Positions 16,476 to 25,608 are shown, counted from the stretch's first letter. The stretch: DNA of 47,861 nt from Nostoc mirabile CHAB5784 (GCF_020829645.1 NZ_JAIVFS010000064.1:1-47861); one strand, 5' to 3'. The notes: generated from the letters alone by a model not told the origin. Translations and numbers: made by a program.

Positions 16476-17840
16476 ATGAGTAAAACACGCAAGTTTCGTT
16501 TAGGTGCATTCATTCAAGCCACTGGACATCATGTTTCTGCCTGGCGACATCCAGATGCACAGATAGACGCTGGATTCAATTTTGAGCATTACAAAGAAAT
16601 TACCCAGACTGCCCAACGCGGCTTGTTCGATGCAGTTTTTCTAGCCGACAGTCCAGGAGTTTGGGGTGGCGCTCCAGAAACTCAAAAACGCAATGGTAAA
16701 CTTGTCCATTTCGAGCCAGTCACACTCTTTTCGGCCTTGTCCTCTGTAACCCAAAACATTGGCTTCATTTCCACCGCCTCGACTACTTATGAAGAACCTT
16801 ACACCCTGGCACGTAAGTTTGCCTCGCTGGATCACTTGAGTAAAGGCCGAGCGGGGTGGAATGTAGTCACCACGGGTAACGAGAATGCTGCACTTAATTT
16901 TGGTCTTGAGCATCACCCAGAACATAGCCAACGTTATGAACGTGCCCAAGAGTTTGTGGAAGTGGTCAAAGGACTGTGGGATAGTTGGGAAGACGATGCT
17001 TTCATCCGTGACAGAGAATCTGGTATCTATTTCGACCAGAATAAACTACATACACTCAACCACAAGGGTAAACATTTTTCTGTCAAAGGCCCTTTGAATG
17101 TTGGTCGTCCACCTCAAGGTTATCCGGTGATTGTGCAGGCTGGAGCATCGGAAGCTGGACGAGATTTAGCTGCGCGTACTGCTGAGGTGATTTTCACTGC
17201 CAATCAAACTCTAGTCGATGCTCAAGAATTTTATGCTGATGTCAAAGGTAGGTTGGCGAAATATGGACGCTCTCCAGACGATCTGAAAATCATGCCTGGG
17301 GCTTTCCCAATCATTGGCCGGACTGAAGAAGAAGCCCAAGAGAAATACGAATTTCTGCAATCGTTGATTCATGCTGATGTAGCTTGGGGTATTTTAAACA
17401 ACTATTACAAAGGTGTGGATCTGTCGAAATATTCTTTAGATGATGTAGCTCCCGAACTACCGAGTGATACAAATAATAATAAGAGTCGTCTGAAATTAGT
17501 CAAGGATTTAGCTACTCGTGGCACTCTGACGCTGCGCCAGTTATATCTCGCTCTTGCTACCGCCAGAGGTCATCGTACTATCCTTGGTACTCCCGAAAGC
17601 ATTGCTGACCAGTTAGAGGGATGGTTCAACAATGGTGCAGCAGATGGTTTTAATATCATGCCACCAATCCTGCCCACAGGATTAGATGACTTCGTTAACC
17701 TAGTCGTTCCCATCCTCCAGAAACGCGGACTGTTCCGTACTGAATACGAAGGTAGCACCTTGAGGGAAAACCTGGGGCTGCGTCGTCCAAGTAATCAATT
17801 TGCCGCTAAACAAGTGAATGAGAGATTGGTGTTGGCGTAA
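16476..17840 (+). CDS. NtaA/SnaA/DszA-family FMNH2-dependent monooxygenase
   Basis: A 454-residue luciferase-like (LLM) monooxygenase that uses reduced flavin and O2. Family marks are the N-terminal F-R-L-G-A-F, then W-R-H-P (Trp and His of the NtaA subgroup), F-D-A-V-F-L-A-D, A-S-T-T-Y-x-E-P-Y, G-R-A-G-W-N-V-V-T and P-V-I-V-Q-A-G-A-S-x-x-G. Length fits the 440-460 residue norm. Members cleave C-S or C-N bonds: nitrilotriacetate, dibenzothiophene sulfone, dimethyl sulfone or pristinamycin-type substrates. The substrate cannot be read from the sequence. Neighbouring SsuA/SsuD/SsuE-type genes favour an organosulfur compound, with SsuE (29548) as a plausible flavin donor. It starts at ATG 16476 without a strong ribosome-binding site. 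Confidence 0.92.
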   Translation: MSKTRKFRLGAFIQATGHHVSAWRHPDAQIDAGFNFEHYKEITQTAQRGLFDAVFLADSPGVWGGAPETQKRNGKLVHFEPVTLFSALSSVTQNIGFISTASTTYEEPYTLARKFASLDHLSKGRAGWNVVTTGNENAALNFGLEHHPEHSQRYERAQEFVEVVKGLWDSWEDDAFIRDRESGIYFDQNKLHTLNHKGKHFSVKGPLNVGRPPQGYPVIVQAGASEAGRDLAARTAEVIFTANQTLVDAQEFYADVKGRLAKYGRSPDDLKIMPGAFPIIGRTEEEAQEKYEFLQSLIHADVAWGILNNYYKGVDLSKYSLDDVAPELPSDTNNNKSRLKLVKDLATRGTLTLRQLYLALATARGHRTILGTPESIADQLEGWFNNGAADGFNIMPPILPTGLDDFVNLVVPILQKRGLFRTEYEGSTLRENLGLRRPSNQFAAKQVNERLVLA

Positions 17841-17843
17841 ATT

Positions 17844-17994
17844 AATAGGGCTTACGCAACGCCGCATATTCTTTTGAGTTCGTAGTGTTCGCATAGCGTC
17901 TCAAAGAGAGGACTTTAGTCTTCTCTTGCAAACGCTACTTGAACAAAATTAGGACTAAAGTCCTTACTACAAACAAAAAGCGTAAGTCCTGATT
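17844..17994. repeat. MITE-like element (second copy of AGGACTTACGCA type)
   Basis: Ends AATAGGGCTTACGCA (17844-17858) and GCGTAAGTCCTGATT (17980-17994) are imperfect inverted repeats matching those of the element at 10722. The interior is different and contains nested GGACTTTAGTC / GGACTAAAGTCC palindromes. It begins three bases after the monooxygenase stop codon. The rest of the gap to 18233 shows no gene. Confidence 0.7.
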
Positions 17995-18233
17995 AAAAGA
18001 GTAGTGAGTTTCGAGTGCTGTAGACACTCCTGCGGGAGCCAGCACGTTATGGGTTCTTTCCGTTGAATTGTCTTAGCTGAGTTATCCAGATGCGATAAAT
18101 CGCTTATCAATTTTAGGGTTTTATTGGGCTTTCAATCCAATAAATTACCAAGTAACATTCAGATGCGTAGTTGTACTCAGCACTCATAACTCATTTCTCA
18201 GCACTACTTTTGTCATTTATTCAAGGAAAAAAC

Positions 18234-19772
18234 ATGACTGAATATAGCAGATTGAAAACTTCTCGTTCCGCCGCAATCAAAGCAAACCTCAATTATCCGA
18301 TAATTGACACTGATGTTCACACTAATGATTTCACTCCGGCGCTTGAGGATTACATTGCTAAATACGGTGGCTCGAAACTCGTAGATGAATTACGCAAGGC
18401 GGAAGATTCTCGTCTCAATTCCAAGAGCAATGGTAAAGACTGGTATCAACAAACTCCAGAAGAACGCCAGTACAACCGCACAATTCGATCGCCTTGGTGG
18501 GCGAGAGTTACCCGTAACACTTTGGATCTCGCTACTTACACTTTGCCAGAACTATTCTATGAGCGTCAGGCGGAGCAGGGGTCAGATTATTCGGTACTGT
18601 TTCCGAATAATGTTCTTGCACCGGCTGGAGCAAGTAAAGAGAATCGTCAAGCACTACAACGCGCAGTCAATCACTATCATGCTGACTTGTATCGGAAATA
18701 TAGCGATCGCCTGACACCTGTAGCTGGTATCCCGATGGGTAATCCTCAAGAAGCCGTTGAGGAGCTAGAATTTGCAGTGAAAACACTAGGGCTGAAGGTG
18801 GCAAACATTCCTGGTGGCGTGAAACGGCCAATTAAGGCGATCGCTGATAAATATCCAGCAGATCAATACCCTGAAATCGCTAAGTATGCCTCTTACATTG
18901 ACTTTTACGGATTGGATAGTGAATACGACTACGATCCATTCTGGGCAAAAGCAGTTGAATTAGGTGTACCCATTACTACCCATTACGGCAGTCAAGGTTG
19001 GACTGGACGCTCCTCCATCAGCAACTACATGAACAACCATATCGGTCACTTTGGCGATGGCTCACAAGCATTTGCCAAAGCACTGTTCTTTGGTGGTGTT
19101 ACCAAACGTTTCCCACAGTTACGCGTAGGTATGCTCGAAGGTGGTGCAGATTGGGGCGCTCACGTCTACATTCATTTAGTAGATCGTTTCTCCAAGCGCA
19201 ATCTGAAGGGACTGCAAAACTACAACCCAGAACTCACCAATGCTGATGAGTTGTTCGTGTTGTTTGAGCGTTTTGGTAGCGAATTCCTGCAAGCACATCC
19301 TCTGAATAAAGAGGAACTAACAAAGAGTGTCTTGGGTTCTTCCTTCAACCGTCATAGCCGTTCACCCGTTGGTAGCGAACTAGAAGATTTTGCCGCAGCT
19401 GGGATTGAAACAATTGAAGATATCCGCGATCGCTGGGTAAATAGTTTCTTCTTTGGTTCCGAGTCTGACGATCGCACTATAGCAGCAGCATTCAACGACA
19501 AAGCCAATCCCTTGGGTGTGAAAATCAACGCCATTTATTCCTCAGATGTTGGTCACTGGGATGTGCCAGATTTAACCGACCCATTAGCAGAAAGCTGGGA
19601 TTTGGTACAAGAAGGTGTGATTTCTGAAGCGGACTTTAAGGCTTATGTATTCAATAATCCTTACAAGTTTTATACTCAAGCTAATCCCGACTTCTTCAAG
19701 GGTACGGCGGTTGAATCTAAGGTAGCTAACATCGAATCTCCACAAGCTGATAAGAGTTTGGTAACGGCGTAA
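18234..19772 (+). CDS. Amidohydrolase family protein (Amidohydro_2, metal-dependent TIM barrel)
   Basis: A 512-residue metal-dependent hydrolase or decarboxylase of the amidohydrolase-2 group. ATG 18234 is chosen because TCAAGGAA lies just upstream; an in-frame ATG at 18171 would add 21 implausible residues. Near residue 26 I-I-D-T-D-V-H-T-N takes the place of the usual HxH, as in a large subgroup. Other barrel marks are T-H-Y-G-S-Q-G-W near 250 and M-L-E-G-G-A-D-W. The Y-S-S-D-V-G-H-W-D-V-P-D segment near the C-terminus holds a conserved Asp and His. Such enzymes open rings, cleave C-N or C-C bonds or decarboxylate; substrate unknown. Placed after an NtaA-type monooxygenase, it may act on that enzyme's product (inference). 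Confidence 0.88.
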   Translation: MTEYSRLKTSRSAAIKANLNYPIIDTDVHTNDFTPALEDYIAKYGGSKLVDELRKAEDSRLNSKSNGKDWYQQTPEERQYNRTIRSPWWARVTRNTLDLATYTLPELFYERQAEQGSDYSVLFPNNVLAPAGASKENRQALQRAVNHYHADLYRKYSDRLTPVAGIPMGNPQEAVEELEFAVKTLGLKVANIPGGVKRPIKAIADKYPADQYPEIAKYASYIDFYGLDSEYDYDPFWAKAVELGVPITTHYGSQGWTGRSSISNYMNNHIGHFGDGSQAFAKALFFGGVTKRFPQLRVGMLEGGADWGAHVYIHLVDRFSKRNLKGLQNYNPELTNADELFVLFERFGSEFLQAHPLNKEELTKSVLGSSFNRHSRSPVGSELEDFAAAGIETIEDIRDRWVNSFFFGSESDDRTIAAAFNDKANPLGVKINAIYSSDVGHWDVPDLTDPLAESWDLVQEGVISEADFKAYVFNNPYKFYTQANPDFFKGTAVESKVANIESPQADKSLVTA

Positions 19773-19838
19773 AAAATTAGGATAGCCCTGTAAAGGTGGG
19801 TAAAAATTTTGGTCAAGAAATTCTCTTTAACTTCTTAA

Positions 19839-19909
19839 CTCTGTGTTCTCTGCGCCTCTGCGGTGAAAAAATAATTTATTTAACCTTATTAAGCACAGAG
19901 AACACAGAG
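19839..19909. repeat. Inverted repeat CTCTGTGTTCTCTG
   Basis: Perfect 14-base arms at 19839-19852 and 19896-19909 enclose an AT-rich loop. This CTCTG/CAGAG sequence is a common cyanobacterial intergenic repeat. No T-run follows, so it is not called a terminator. Confidence 0.6.
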
Positions 19910-20046
19910 AGAAAAGCAGAAATTTGATCACTAAATTTCATAGGTCACCTTGACAAGGCTAGAGATTAGGAGGAGATCAGGGAATAACTTCCTTGCTCCT
20001 CTACATCCCCTTCTTCAGTACACGCGTTTTACCCTAGAAGATTGAC

Positions 20047-21483
20047 ATGACAACAACAACTGACCCTAATTTTGGTGCGCGTGAGGCGCTACGCCTACTC
20101 GGCCCCTATCCTGATAACTGGGTACCCGACCATGCTGATATTGACCACAATGTAACGATAGTTGGTGGTAGTGGTACAGGTATTACCTTTGCCTTTGCAC
20201 TGCGACGGGCTGGTATCGGCCGGGTGACAATTATCGATGAGGCTGAAGATGAAGCCCATGCTGGTGTATGGCTAAATCAGGCGCGGATGAACAAGCTACG
20301 CACGCCCAAGAATCTGCCAGGGCCGGAACTGGGTATTCAGGCGTTGTCATTTCAGGCTTGGTATGAGGCGCGACACGGTGCTGAGGCTTACGCGGCGATT
20401 GACCGTATTCCTCGCTTGCTTTGGGCTGAATACCTCAGTTGGTATCGGCAGTTTCTAGAAATTCCAGTGCGTTACCAAACGAAGCTGGTGCGGATTGAGC
20501 CTGCTAACGGTTTCTTTCGCTTGCATCTAGAAGTGAACGGTATCCCCCAGGTGGAAACTACCCGCAAAATTATTCTGGGCAATGGTTTTGTCGGTGCTGG
20601 TGGCCCATACGTGCCTTCAGTGTTGGCTACTTTACCACGCATTTTATACGCACATACCGCCGATGCCATCGACTTTGATGCGCTGCGAGGCAAAACTGTA
20701 GCGGTGCTGGGTGCTGCGGCTTCGGCCTTCGATGCTGCTGGGGTAGCTCTGGAATCGGGAGCTAAAGCAGTACACTTGTTCTCACGACGGTCAGAGATCG
20801 CATCACTACCAGTAATTCGTGTGCGTGGTTATCCTGGTGCTTACAACAACTATTACCAAATACCTGATGCCGATCGCTGGTTCCAGGCTTTGCGTTATCG
20901 TCAGTTCGGCTCCACACCACCAACCGACGCAATTGAACGGGCGATCGCATTCCCGAACTTCCACCTGCACCTATCCGCAACTTGGAGATCAGCACACGAG
21001 CAAGACGGCCGCATCTTCGCGCAGGTGAACGACGATGTTTTCGAGTTCGATTTTGCGATCGCTGGTACTGGCTACTTTGTTGATCCGGCGGCGCGGCCTG
21101 AACTTGCCGACTTTGCCCATCATATTGCCCAGTGGAGCGATCGCTACGAACCACCATCTGACCAGGGCGATGAAGAATTAAGTGTTTATCCTTATCTTGG
21201 TAGCGCCCATGAATACCAAGAAAAAGTCCTAGGTAGCGCACCTTACCTGAAGGATATCCATGTTTTCAACCCGTCTGGCTTCGTCAGCTTCGGACTGCCA
21301 ATTGGTGACATACCCAGCATCCGGCGCGACGTACCAGCAGTGGTAGGACGTATTAGCCATGATTTGTTCTTTGCTGATTGGGCGCTACATGAAGCCCGCA
21401 TTACTAGCGACAACGTTGCACCAGACTTCGATACCTCGCTGTATGCAGATGCAGTATGGAAACAGAAAGTGCCAGTTAGTTGA
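20047..21483 (+). CDS. FAD/NAD(P)-binding flavoprotein monooxygenase (FMO/BVMO-like)
   Basis: A 478-residue flavoprotein with two Rossmann nucleotide sites. The first, V-T-I-V-G-G-S-G-T-G-I near 35-46, would bind FAD. The second, V-A-V-L-G-A-A-A-S-A near 217-227, would bind NAD(P); its glycines are partly replaced (G-A-A-A-S instead of GxGxxG). A conserved A-G-T-G-Y-F lies near 340. The layout matches the class B flavin monooxygenase-like fold, but I do not see a clear FMO or BVMO fingerprint (F-x-G-x-x-x-H), so it may be a related oxidoreductase. The start is ATG 20047. Its place between an amidohydrolase and an esterase-like hydrolase suggests a shared catabolic route, possibly S- or N-oxygenation (inference). 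Confidence 0.82.
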   Translation: MTTTTDPNFGAREALRLLGPYPDNWVPDHADIDHNVTIVGGSGTGITFAFALRRAGIGRVTIIDEAEDEAHAGVWLNQARMNKLRTPKNLPGPELGIQALSFQAWYEARHGAEAYAAIDRIPRLLWAEYLSWYRQFLEIPVRYQTKLVRIEPANGFFRLHLEVNGIPQVETTRKIILGNGFVGAGGPYVPSVLATLPRILYAHTADAIDFDALRGKTVAVLGAAASAFDAAGVALESGAKAVHLFSRRSEIASLPVIRVRGYPGAYNNYYQIPDADRWFQALRYRQFGSTPPTDAIERAIAFPNFHLHLSATWRSAHEQDGRIFAQVNDDVFEFDFAIAGTGYFVDPAARPELADFAHHIAQWSDRYEPPSDQGDEELSVYPYLGSAHEYQEKVLGSAPYLKDIHVFNPSGFVSFGLPIGDIPSIRRDVPAVVGRISHDLFFADWALHEARITSDNVAPDFDTSLYADAVWKQKVPVS

Positions 21484-21485
21484 AT

Positions 21486-21666
21486 CTAGTAGTCTGTTAA
21501 GACAAGAATGCTTGGTGAATCAACTTTTATTTCTCTTTTTTCCTTCTTACTTAAATAACGAACCGCAGAGGCACAGAGAAGCCAGTGCGTTGCGGGGGTT
21601 CCCCCCGTTGTAGCACCTGGCGCGACACAGAGAGAAAGATTCTAAAACTTGGTTTACTCAGCAAAA
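21486..21666. repeat. Intergenic repeat, copy A (CTAGTAGTCTG...CAGCAAAA)
   Basis: Starts with CTAGTAGTCTGTTAAGACAA three bases after the upstream stop and ends with TCTAAAACTTGGTTTACTCA plus GCAAAA. A longer copy with the same ends and the same internal CAGAGGCACAGAGAAGCCAG block lies at 25241-25608. The two copies flank the gene group 21727-25244. Confidence 0.7.
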
Positions 21667-21726
21667 TCAAAAATTTATCTATACTCCCCAATCCCCAAAT
21701 TTCCCCAAACTTTAGGAGTCACAACT

Positions 21727-22395
21727 ATGTCTGTCGAACACCGCTCGTTTAACACCAGTAATGGTTCCTTACCTTATCTCCTCTCGCCTATCTCAGACAA
21801 TATTAACCAACCCGCGCCCTTGGTGTTATTTCTACATGGAGCGCGCGATCGCGGTACAGATATAAATGTGCTGCTGAAATGGGGTCTACCTCGTTTTGTG
21901 GATTCGTCCAGCTCCTTACCTTATGTCTTTGCCGCCCCCCAGTTGCCTGAAGGACAAACCTGGGTAGACCGAGAGTTGGATGTGATTGCTTTGCTCGATG
22001 ATCTCATCGCCTCCCAACCCATCGATCCGTCCCGTATAATTTTATCTGGGTTCAGCTTAGGTACGGCTGGGGCATGGCATATCGCTGCTTCTCATCCTAG
22101 GCGCTTCGCTGGTCTGGTAGCAGTGTCTGGTCGTGTACCCAAAACATTAGAAGCAAGCCAACTAGCTGCCCTTAAGGATATTCCTATCCAAATATTCCAA
22201 GGTGGAAAGGACGAAAAACTACCGATTGAAGATACGCAGGAGATTGTCGCTACCTTGCGCGGACTGGGGGGAACAGTAGATTTTACTGTACTGCCGGAAG
22301 GCGATCATTTTATTGCCGATGAAGTGTACAGTGACCCGAAATTGCAACAATGGCTGATTTCACAGAGCCGTCGCAATATACCCCTAGTTGTCTGA
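21727..22395 (+). CDS. Alpha/beta hydrolase (predicted esterase/peptidase)
   Basis: A 222-residue phospholipase/carboxylesterase-type hydrolase. ATG 21727 is preferred over an in-frame ATG at 21649 because TTAGGAGTC lies just before it, and the earlier start falls inside a repeat. The oxyanion region is F-L-H-G-A-R near 36-41. The nucleophile is Ser110 in G-F-S-L-G, a plausible Asp sits in Q-G-G-K-D-E near 158-163, and His194 lies in P-E-G-D-H-F. No signal peptide is seen, so it is cytoplasmic. It ends six bases before the methyltransferase start, which suggests one transcript. The substrate is not evident; ester or lactone cleavage after Baeyer-Villiger-type oxidation by the upstream flavoprotein is one idea (inference). 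Confidence 0.85.
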   Translation: MSVEHRSFNTSNGSLPYLLSPISDNINQPAPLVLFLHGARDRGTDINVLLKWGLPRFVDSSSSLPYVFAAPQLPEGQTWVDRELDVIALLDDLIASQPIDPSRIILSGFSLGTAGAWHIAASHPRRFAGLVAVSGRVPKTLEASQLAALKDIPIQIFQGGKDEKLPIEDTQEIVATLRGLGGTVDFTVLPEGDHFIADEVYSDPKLQQWLISQSRRNIPLVV

Positions 22396-22401
22396 CACCT
22401 T

Positions 22402-23076
22402 ATGTCTTACGCATCATCTGATCACTGGAATCAATTCTTCACTAAATTAAAGGATACTAGCACTGATTTAGATTGGGGAAACCAATGGACGAAGGTTCAC
22501 CTTCCGTTCCTTAATGCTGCTAAAGTTAAAACCGTGCTTGACCTTGGTTGCGGTACAGGAAACGACGTGTTACGTCTTGTACAACAAGGTTTTACAGTAA
22601 TTGGTCTGGATTTTTCAGATGAAGCAGTACGACAAGGACGTGAGAAGTCAGAAAAGTTAGGACTGGACGCACAGTTTGTAGTTGCCGACATGGCAAAACC
22701 TTTGCCTTTTAATAAAGCAACCTTTGATGCTGTCATGTCCAATGTTGCCATCCACATGTTTTCAGATCGGATTACACGCGAATTGTTTAAAGAAATTCAC
22801 CGAATAATACGCCCCAACGGATTGTTTGTTTTCCACGTTAATTCTACAGAAGATGCTTTAGTTCGGGCAGAACGTCACCCACCCATGCGCGAAATAGAGC
22901 CAAATTACTTTCTAGAACGTCACGGACAAACTATGCACTTTTTCTCTCAAGAATATTTGCTAGACCTCTTATCTGATTGGAAAGATGTAGAGTTAAAACA
23001 TTACGAAATATTGCATGAGCAAACGGGCAAGCTGTTTAAAAGAGTTTGGTGGGGTAAGGCAATACAGCCAGATTAG
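22402..23076 (+). CDS. Class I SAM-dependent methyltransferase
   Basis: A 224-residue methyltransferase. Motif I is V-L-D-L-G-C-G-T-G-N-D near 44-54, the ribose-binding acidic residue is in V-I-G-L-D-F-S near 70, V-V-A-D-M near 95 is motif II-like, and M-S-N-V-A-I-H-M near 113 is motif III-like. No substrate domain beyond the core is seen. The T-G-N-D variant is shared with thiopurine/thiol-type and small-molecule methyltransferases, but that is not enough to name a substrate. Given the sulfur genes around it, a thiol or sulfinate acceptor is possible (inference). It begins 6 bp after the hydrolase. Confidence 0.85.
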   Translation: MSYASSDHWNQFFTKLKDTSTDLDWGNQWTKVHLPFLNAAKVKTVLDLGCGTGNDVLRLVQQGFTVIGLDFSDEAVRQGREKSEKLGLDAQFVVADMAKPLPFNKATFDAVMSNVAIHMFSDRITRELFKEIHRIIRPNGLFVFHVNSTEDALVRAERHPPMREIEPNYFLERHGQTMHFFSQEYLLDLLSDWKDVELKHYEILHEQTGKLFKRVWWGKAIQPD

Positions 23077-23143
23077 TCTGCTTGCAATCTGTAACGAAAA
23101 AACTCAGCTTCTAAATTCTTAATCAACAACGACGAAAATCTTG

Positions 23144-24142
23144 ATGACATTACCAACAACTAAACTCGGTCAAACTGGATTGACCGTTTCCCGTCTCTGT
23201 CTCGGTACAATGACTTTCGGATTGCAGACAGATGAAGAAACTTCCAGACAAATCCTTGACACCGCCGCCGATGCTGGAATCAACTTTCTCGATACAGCCG
23301 ACGTTTATCCCCTTGGGGGTGGGCTTGCTACTGCTGGAAGTACCGAAGAAATTATTGGGCGCTGGCTCAAAGGCAAACGCGAACATTTTATTTTGGCTAC
23401 CAAGGCTGTAGGTAAGGTTGGCCCTGCACCTTGGGATCAGGGTGCTTCGCGCAAACACATTTTGGATGCGATCGATGCTTCCCTCAGACGACTGGGAACG
23501 GATTATGTTGACCTGTACCAATTGCATTCTGACGATGCCTCAACCCCTCTTGATGAAACCTTAGAAGCTTTAGATACAGTAGTTCGTGCTGGTAAGGTTC
23601 GCTATATAGGGGTTTCCAACTTCTTAGCTTATCGGCTCGCCCGCGCTTTGGGTCGCGCCGATGTGCGGAATTTAACTCGCTTTGTTTCGATTCAGCCCCG
23701 CTACAACCTGTTATTCCGTGAAATTGAGCGAGAACTTTTGCCCTTGGCGAAAGAAGAAGGACTAGGTGTAATTCCTTACAATCCCTTAGCTGGCGGTCTA
23801 CTCACTGGCAAACACAGTCTCACTCAAGGCCCCACCGCCGGGACTCGTTTTACTCTGGGTGCTGCGGCAGAACGTTATCAAGAACGATACTGGCGCGATG
23901 GCGAATTCAATACTGTCGAGGAATTACGTACAGTGGCGGATTTGGCTGGATTGTCACTCACTACCCTAGCGGTGGCTTGGGTGCTGGCTAATCCGATTAT
24001 TACTGCCCCTATTATTGGTGCTAGTCGTCCAGAACAACTGACTGACACCCTCAAGGCTGTAGAACTAAAACTCGACGACAATTTGAAACAAAAGCTAGAC
24101 GACATCACCGCCGAATATCGCAGGGGAGATTCTCTGCGTTAG
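23144..24142 (+). CDS. Aldo/keto reductase
   Basis: A 332-residue NADPH-dependent oxidoreductase of the aldo/keto reductase superfamily. ATG 23144 is taken rather than the TTG three bases before it. The catalytic tetrad is visible: Asp50 and Tyr55 in F-L-D-T-A-D-V-Y, Lys87 in L-A-T-K and His in Y-Q-L-H-S near 126. Cofactor-binding marks are G-V-S-N-F and the C-terminal P-I-I-G-A-S-R-P-E-Q-L. This Tas/YajO-like length and motif set is common for bacterial reductases of unknown substrate. It sits 67 bp after the methyltransferase and before the SsuA-like gene. Confidence 0.9.
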   Translation: MTLPTTKLGQTGLTVSRLCLGTMTFGLQTDEETSRQILDTAADAGINFLDTADVYPLGGGLATAGSTEEIIGRWLKGKREHFILATKAVGKVGPAPWDQGASRKHILDAIDASLRRLGTDYVDLYQLHSDDASTPLDETLEALDTVVRAGKVRYIGVSNFLAYRLARALGRADVRNLTRFVSIQPRYNLLFREIERELLPLAKEEGLGVIPYNPLAGGLLTGKHSLTQGPTAGTRFTLGAAAERYQERYWRDGEFNTVEELRTVADLAGLSLTTLAVAWVLANPIITAPIIGASRPEQLTDTLKAVELKLDDNLKQKLDDITAEYRRGDSLR

Positions 24143-24194
24143 TTGTGCAAATTTTAACCTTTCCAATCCAAACTATTTCATCTATCAAACAACT

Positions 24195-25244
24195 ATGATT
24201 AAACGCCGTCGTTTTCTAAATGTTGCTACATCTAGTCTGGGCGGTTTTTCTATGGCATATTTGTTGGGAAGTTGTAGCCAACAAAGCCAACAGAATGTAG
24301 CAGGTACTAGTGGCAATTCAATTTCTCTTGGTATAAAAACTAAAGTTCTCCGCATGGGTTATCAAAGTGCAGGGGATCTGTTCAGAAATCGCCAAGTTTT
24401 AGAGAAACGCTTGGAGCCACTGGGGATCAAGGTGGAATGGGCGCAATTTGTCCAAGGGCCTCAACTCATGGAAGGCATGGCTGCGAAAAGAGTTGACGTA
24501 GGCTCAGTAGGAGAAACGCCACCAATTTTTGCCCAAGTCGCTGGTTCAGACCTGGTTTATGTCATTGGTACACAAAGAACCGAAAGAACAGGAACAAGTA
24601 GTGTGATTGCTGTACCTCCAGAATCTCCACTTCAGAAATTTGAGGATATCAAGGGGCAAGAAGTTTATTTTCAAAAAGGATCGGCATCGCACTATTTTAT
24701 TCTTAGAGCTTTGCAGTCAATCGGCTTGACAATCAAGGATATCAAAATCAAAAGTATGGCGACTATCGAGGCGCGGGGTGCGTTTCTCGAAGGGAGAATT
24801 CCCGTTTGGATGACAGGAGATCCGCACTATGCGATCGCGCAAAAAATGGGTCGAATTCGTGTCCTCAGAGATTCTGTGGGGCTAGATTCTCCTGGGGGCT
24901 ACTATATTGCTGAGAGGAAGTTTGCCGAAGAAAACCCTGGCTTGCTCAAAATTATCATTGAAGAACTTCATGCCCTTGATAAGTGGGCAGAGGCGAATCG
25001 AGATGAAGTAAAAAAATTGATGATCACAACACAAAAGCTCGATGAAGATGTAGCCGACAAGGTAATGTCTCGTCGCACTTTCGCAGGGCGTAGAGGCCTA
25101 AGTCCTGCACTGATAGCGGAACAACAGCGTGTAGCAGATTTATTCTTTCAAGAGGGTGTCATACCGAAGAAAATCAACATTCAGGATGCGTTACTTCCGC
25201 CTGATTTGTATGCTGCAATCACACCGCCAGAAATTATGGTCTAG
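24195..25244 (+). CDS. SsuA-like sulfonate ABC transporter substrate-binding lipoprotein
   Basis: A 349-residue periplasmic binding protein of the aliphatic sulfonate / nitrate-taurine (NMT1-like) group. The N-terminus K-R-R-R-F-L-N is Tat-like and is followed by a lipobox L-L-G-S-C with Cys27 as the probable lipid site. The mature part has L-R-M-G-Y-Q-S-A-G, then R-V-D-V-G-S-V-G-E-T-P-P-I, a typical SsuA motif, and G-S-A-S-H-Y-F-I-L-R-A-L near 165. It should capture sulfonates for an SsuBC importer, but no ssuB or ssuC occurs in this window. The next ABC gene is an exporter type, not an importer partner. The function by family is good; the precise ligand is unknown. Confidence 0.88.
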   Translation: MIKRRRFLNVATSSLGGFSMAYLLGSCSQQSQQNVAGTSGNSISLGIKTKVLRMGYQSAGDLFRNRQVLEKRLEPLGIKVEWAQFVQGPQLMEGMAAKRVDVGSVGETPPIFAQVAGSDLVYVIGTQRTERTGTSSVIAVPPESPLQKFEDIKGQEVYFQKGSASHYFILRALQSIGLTIKDIKIKSMATIEARGAFLEGRIPVWMTGDPHYAIAQKMGRIRVLRDSVGLDSPGGYYIAERKFAEENPGLLKIIIEELHALDKWAEANRDEVKKLMITTQKLDEDVADKVMSRRTFAGRRGLSPALIAEQQRVADLFFQEGVIPKKINIQDALLPPDLYAAITPPEIMV

Positions 25245-25608
25245 TAGTCTGCCAAGACAACTATGCGGGGTTAAATAACGTAGACGCAAAGCGGTGAGGG
25301 AGTCGCAGTCTTGGCGGTTCCCGTCGTTAGCGCAGCGTTAGCGACAAAGGAGCGTCTTGCGATAGCGCAGCGTTAGCGAGTCTTCTCCCAAGGGGAGACG
25401 CTTTAGCGCAACGAGCGTCACCCCCGAACCCGAAGGGCTTCTTGCAGGGTACCCCAGAGGCACAGAGAAGCCAGTGCGGTTAAGAGACTTGTCCCCCTTG
25501 CGCGTCTCCCCGAATCCCAAAGGGAGAGGCTAGCGCCAAGGGAGAAGCAACTGGCGCGACACAGAGAGAAAGGGAGAAAGATTCTAAAACTTGGTTTACT
25601 CAGCAAAA
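25241..25608. repeat. Intergenic repeat, copy B (expanded)
   Basis: Same ends as the element at 21486 (CTAGTAGTCTGCCAAGACAA at 25241-25260; TCTAAAACTTGG to CAGCAAAA at about 25582-25608), but about twice as long because of inserted GCG-rich short repeats such as TAGCGCAGCGTTAGCGA. It includes the stop codon of the SsuA-like gene. Confidence 0.7.

Noticed and set aside
16395..16480. Startless frame ending over the start of the monooxygenase gene (L-K-I-F-Y-G-D-K-A-E-A-F-E-A-D)
   Set aside because: It looks protein-like and could be a leftover C-terminus, but it is too short to identify and has no start.
20762..21241. 159-codon - strand ORF
   Set aside because: Antisense to the flavoprotein gene; basic, low-complexity translation with no motif.
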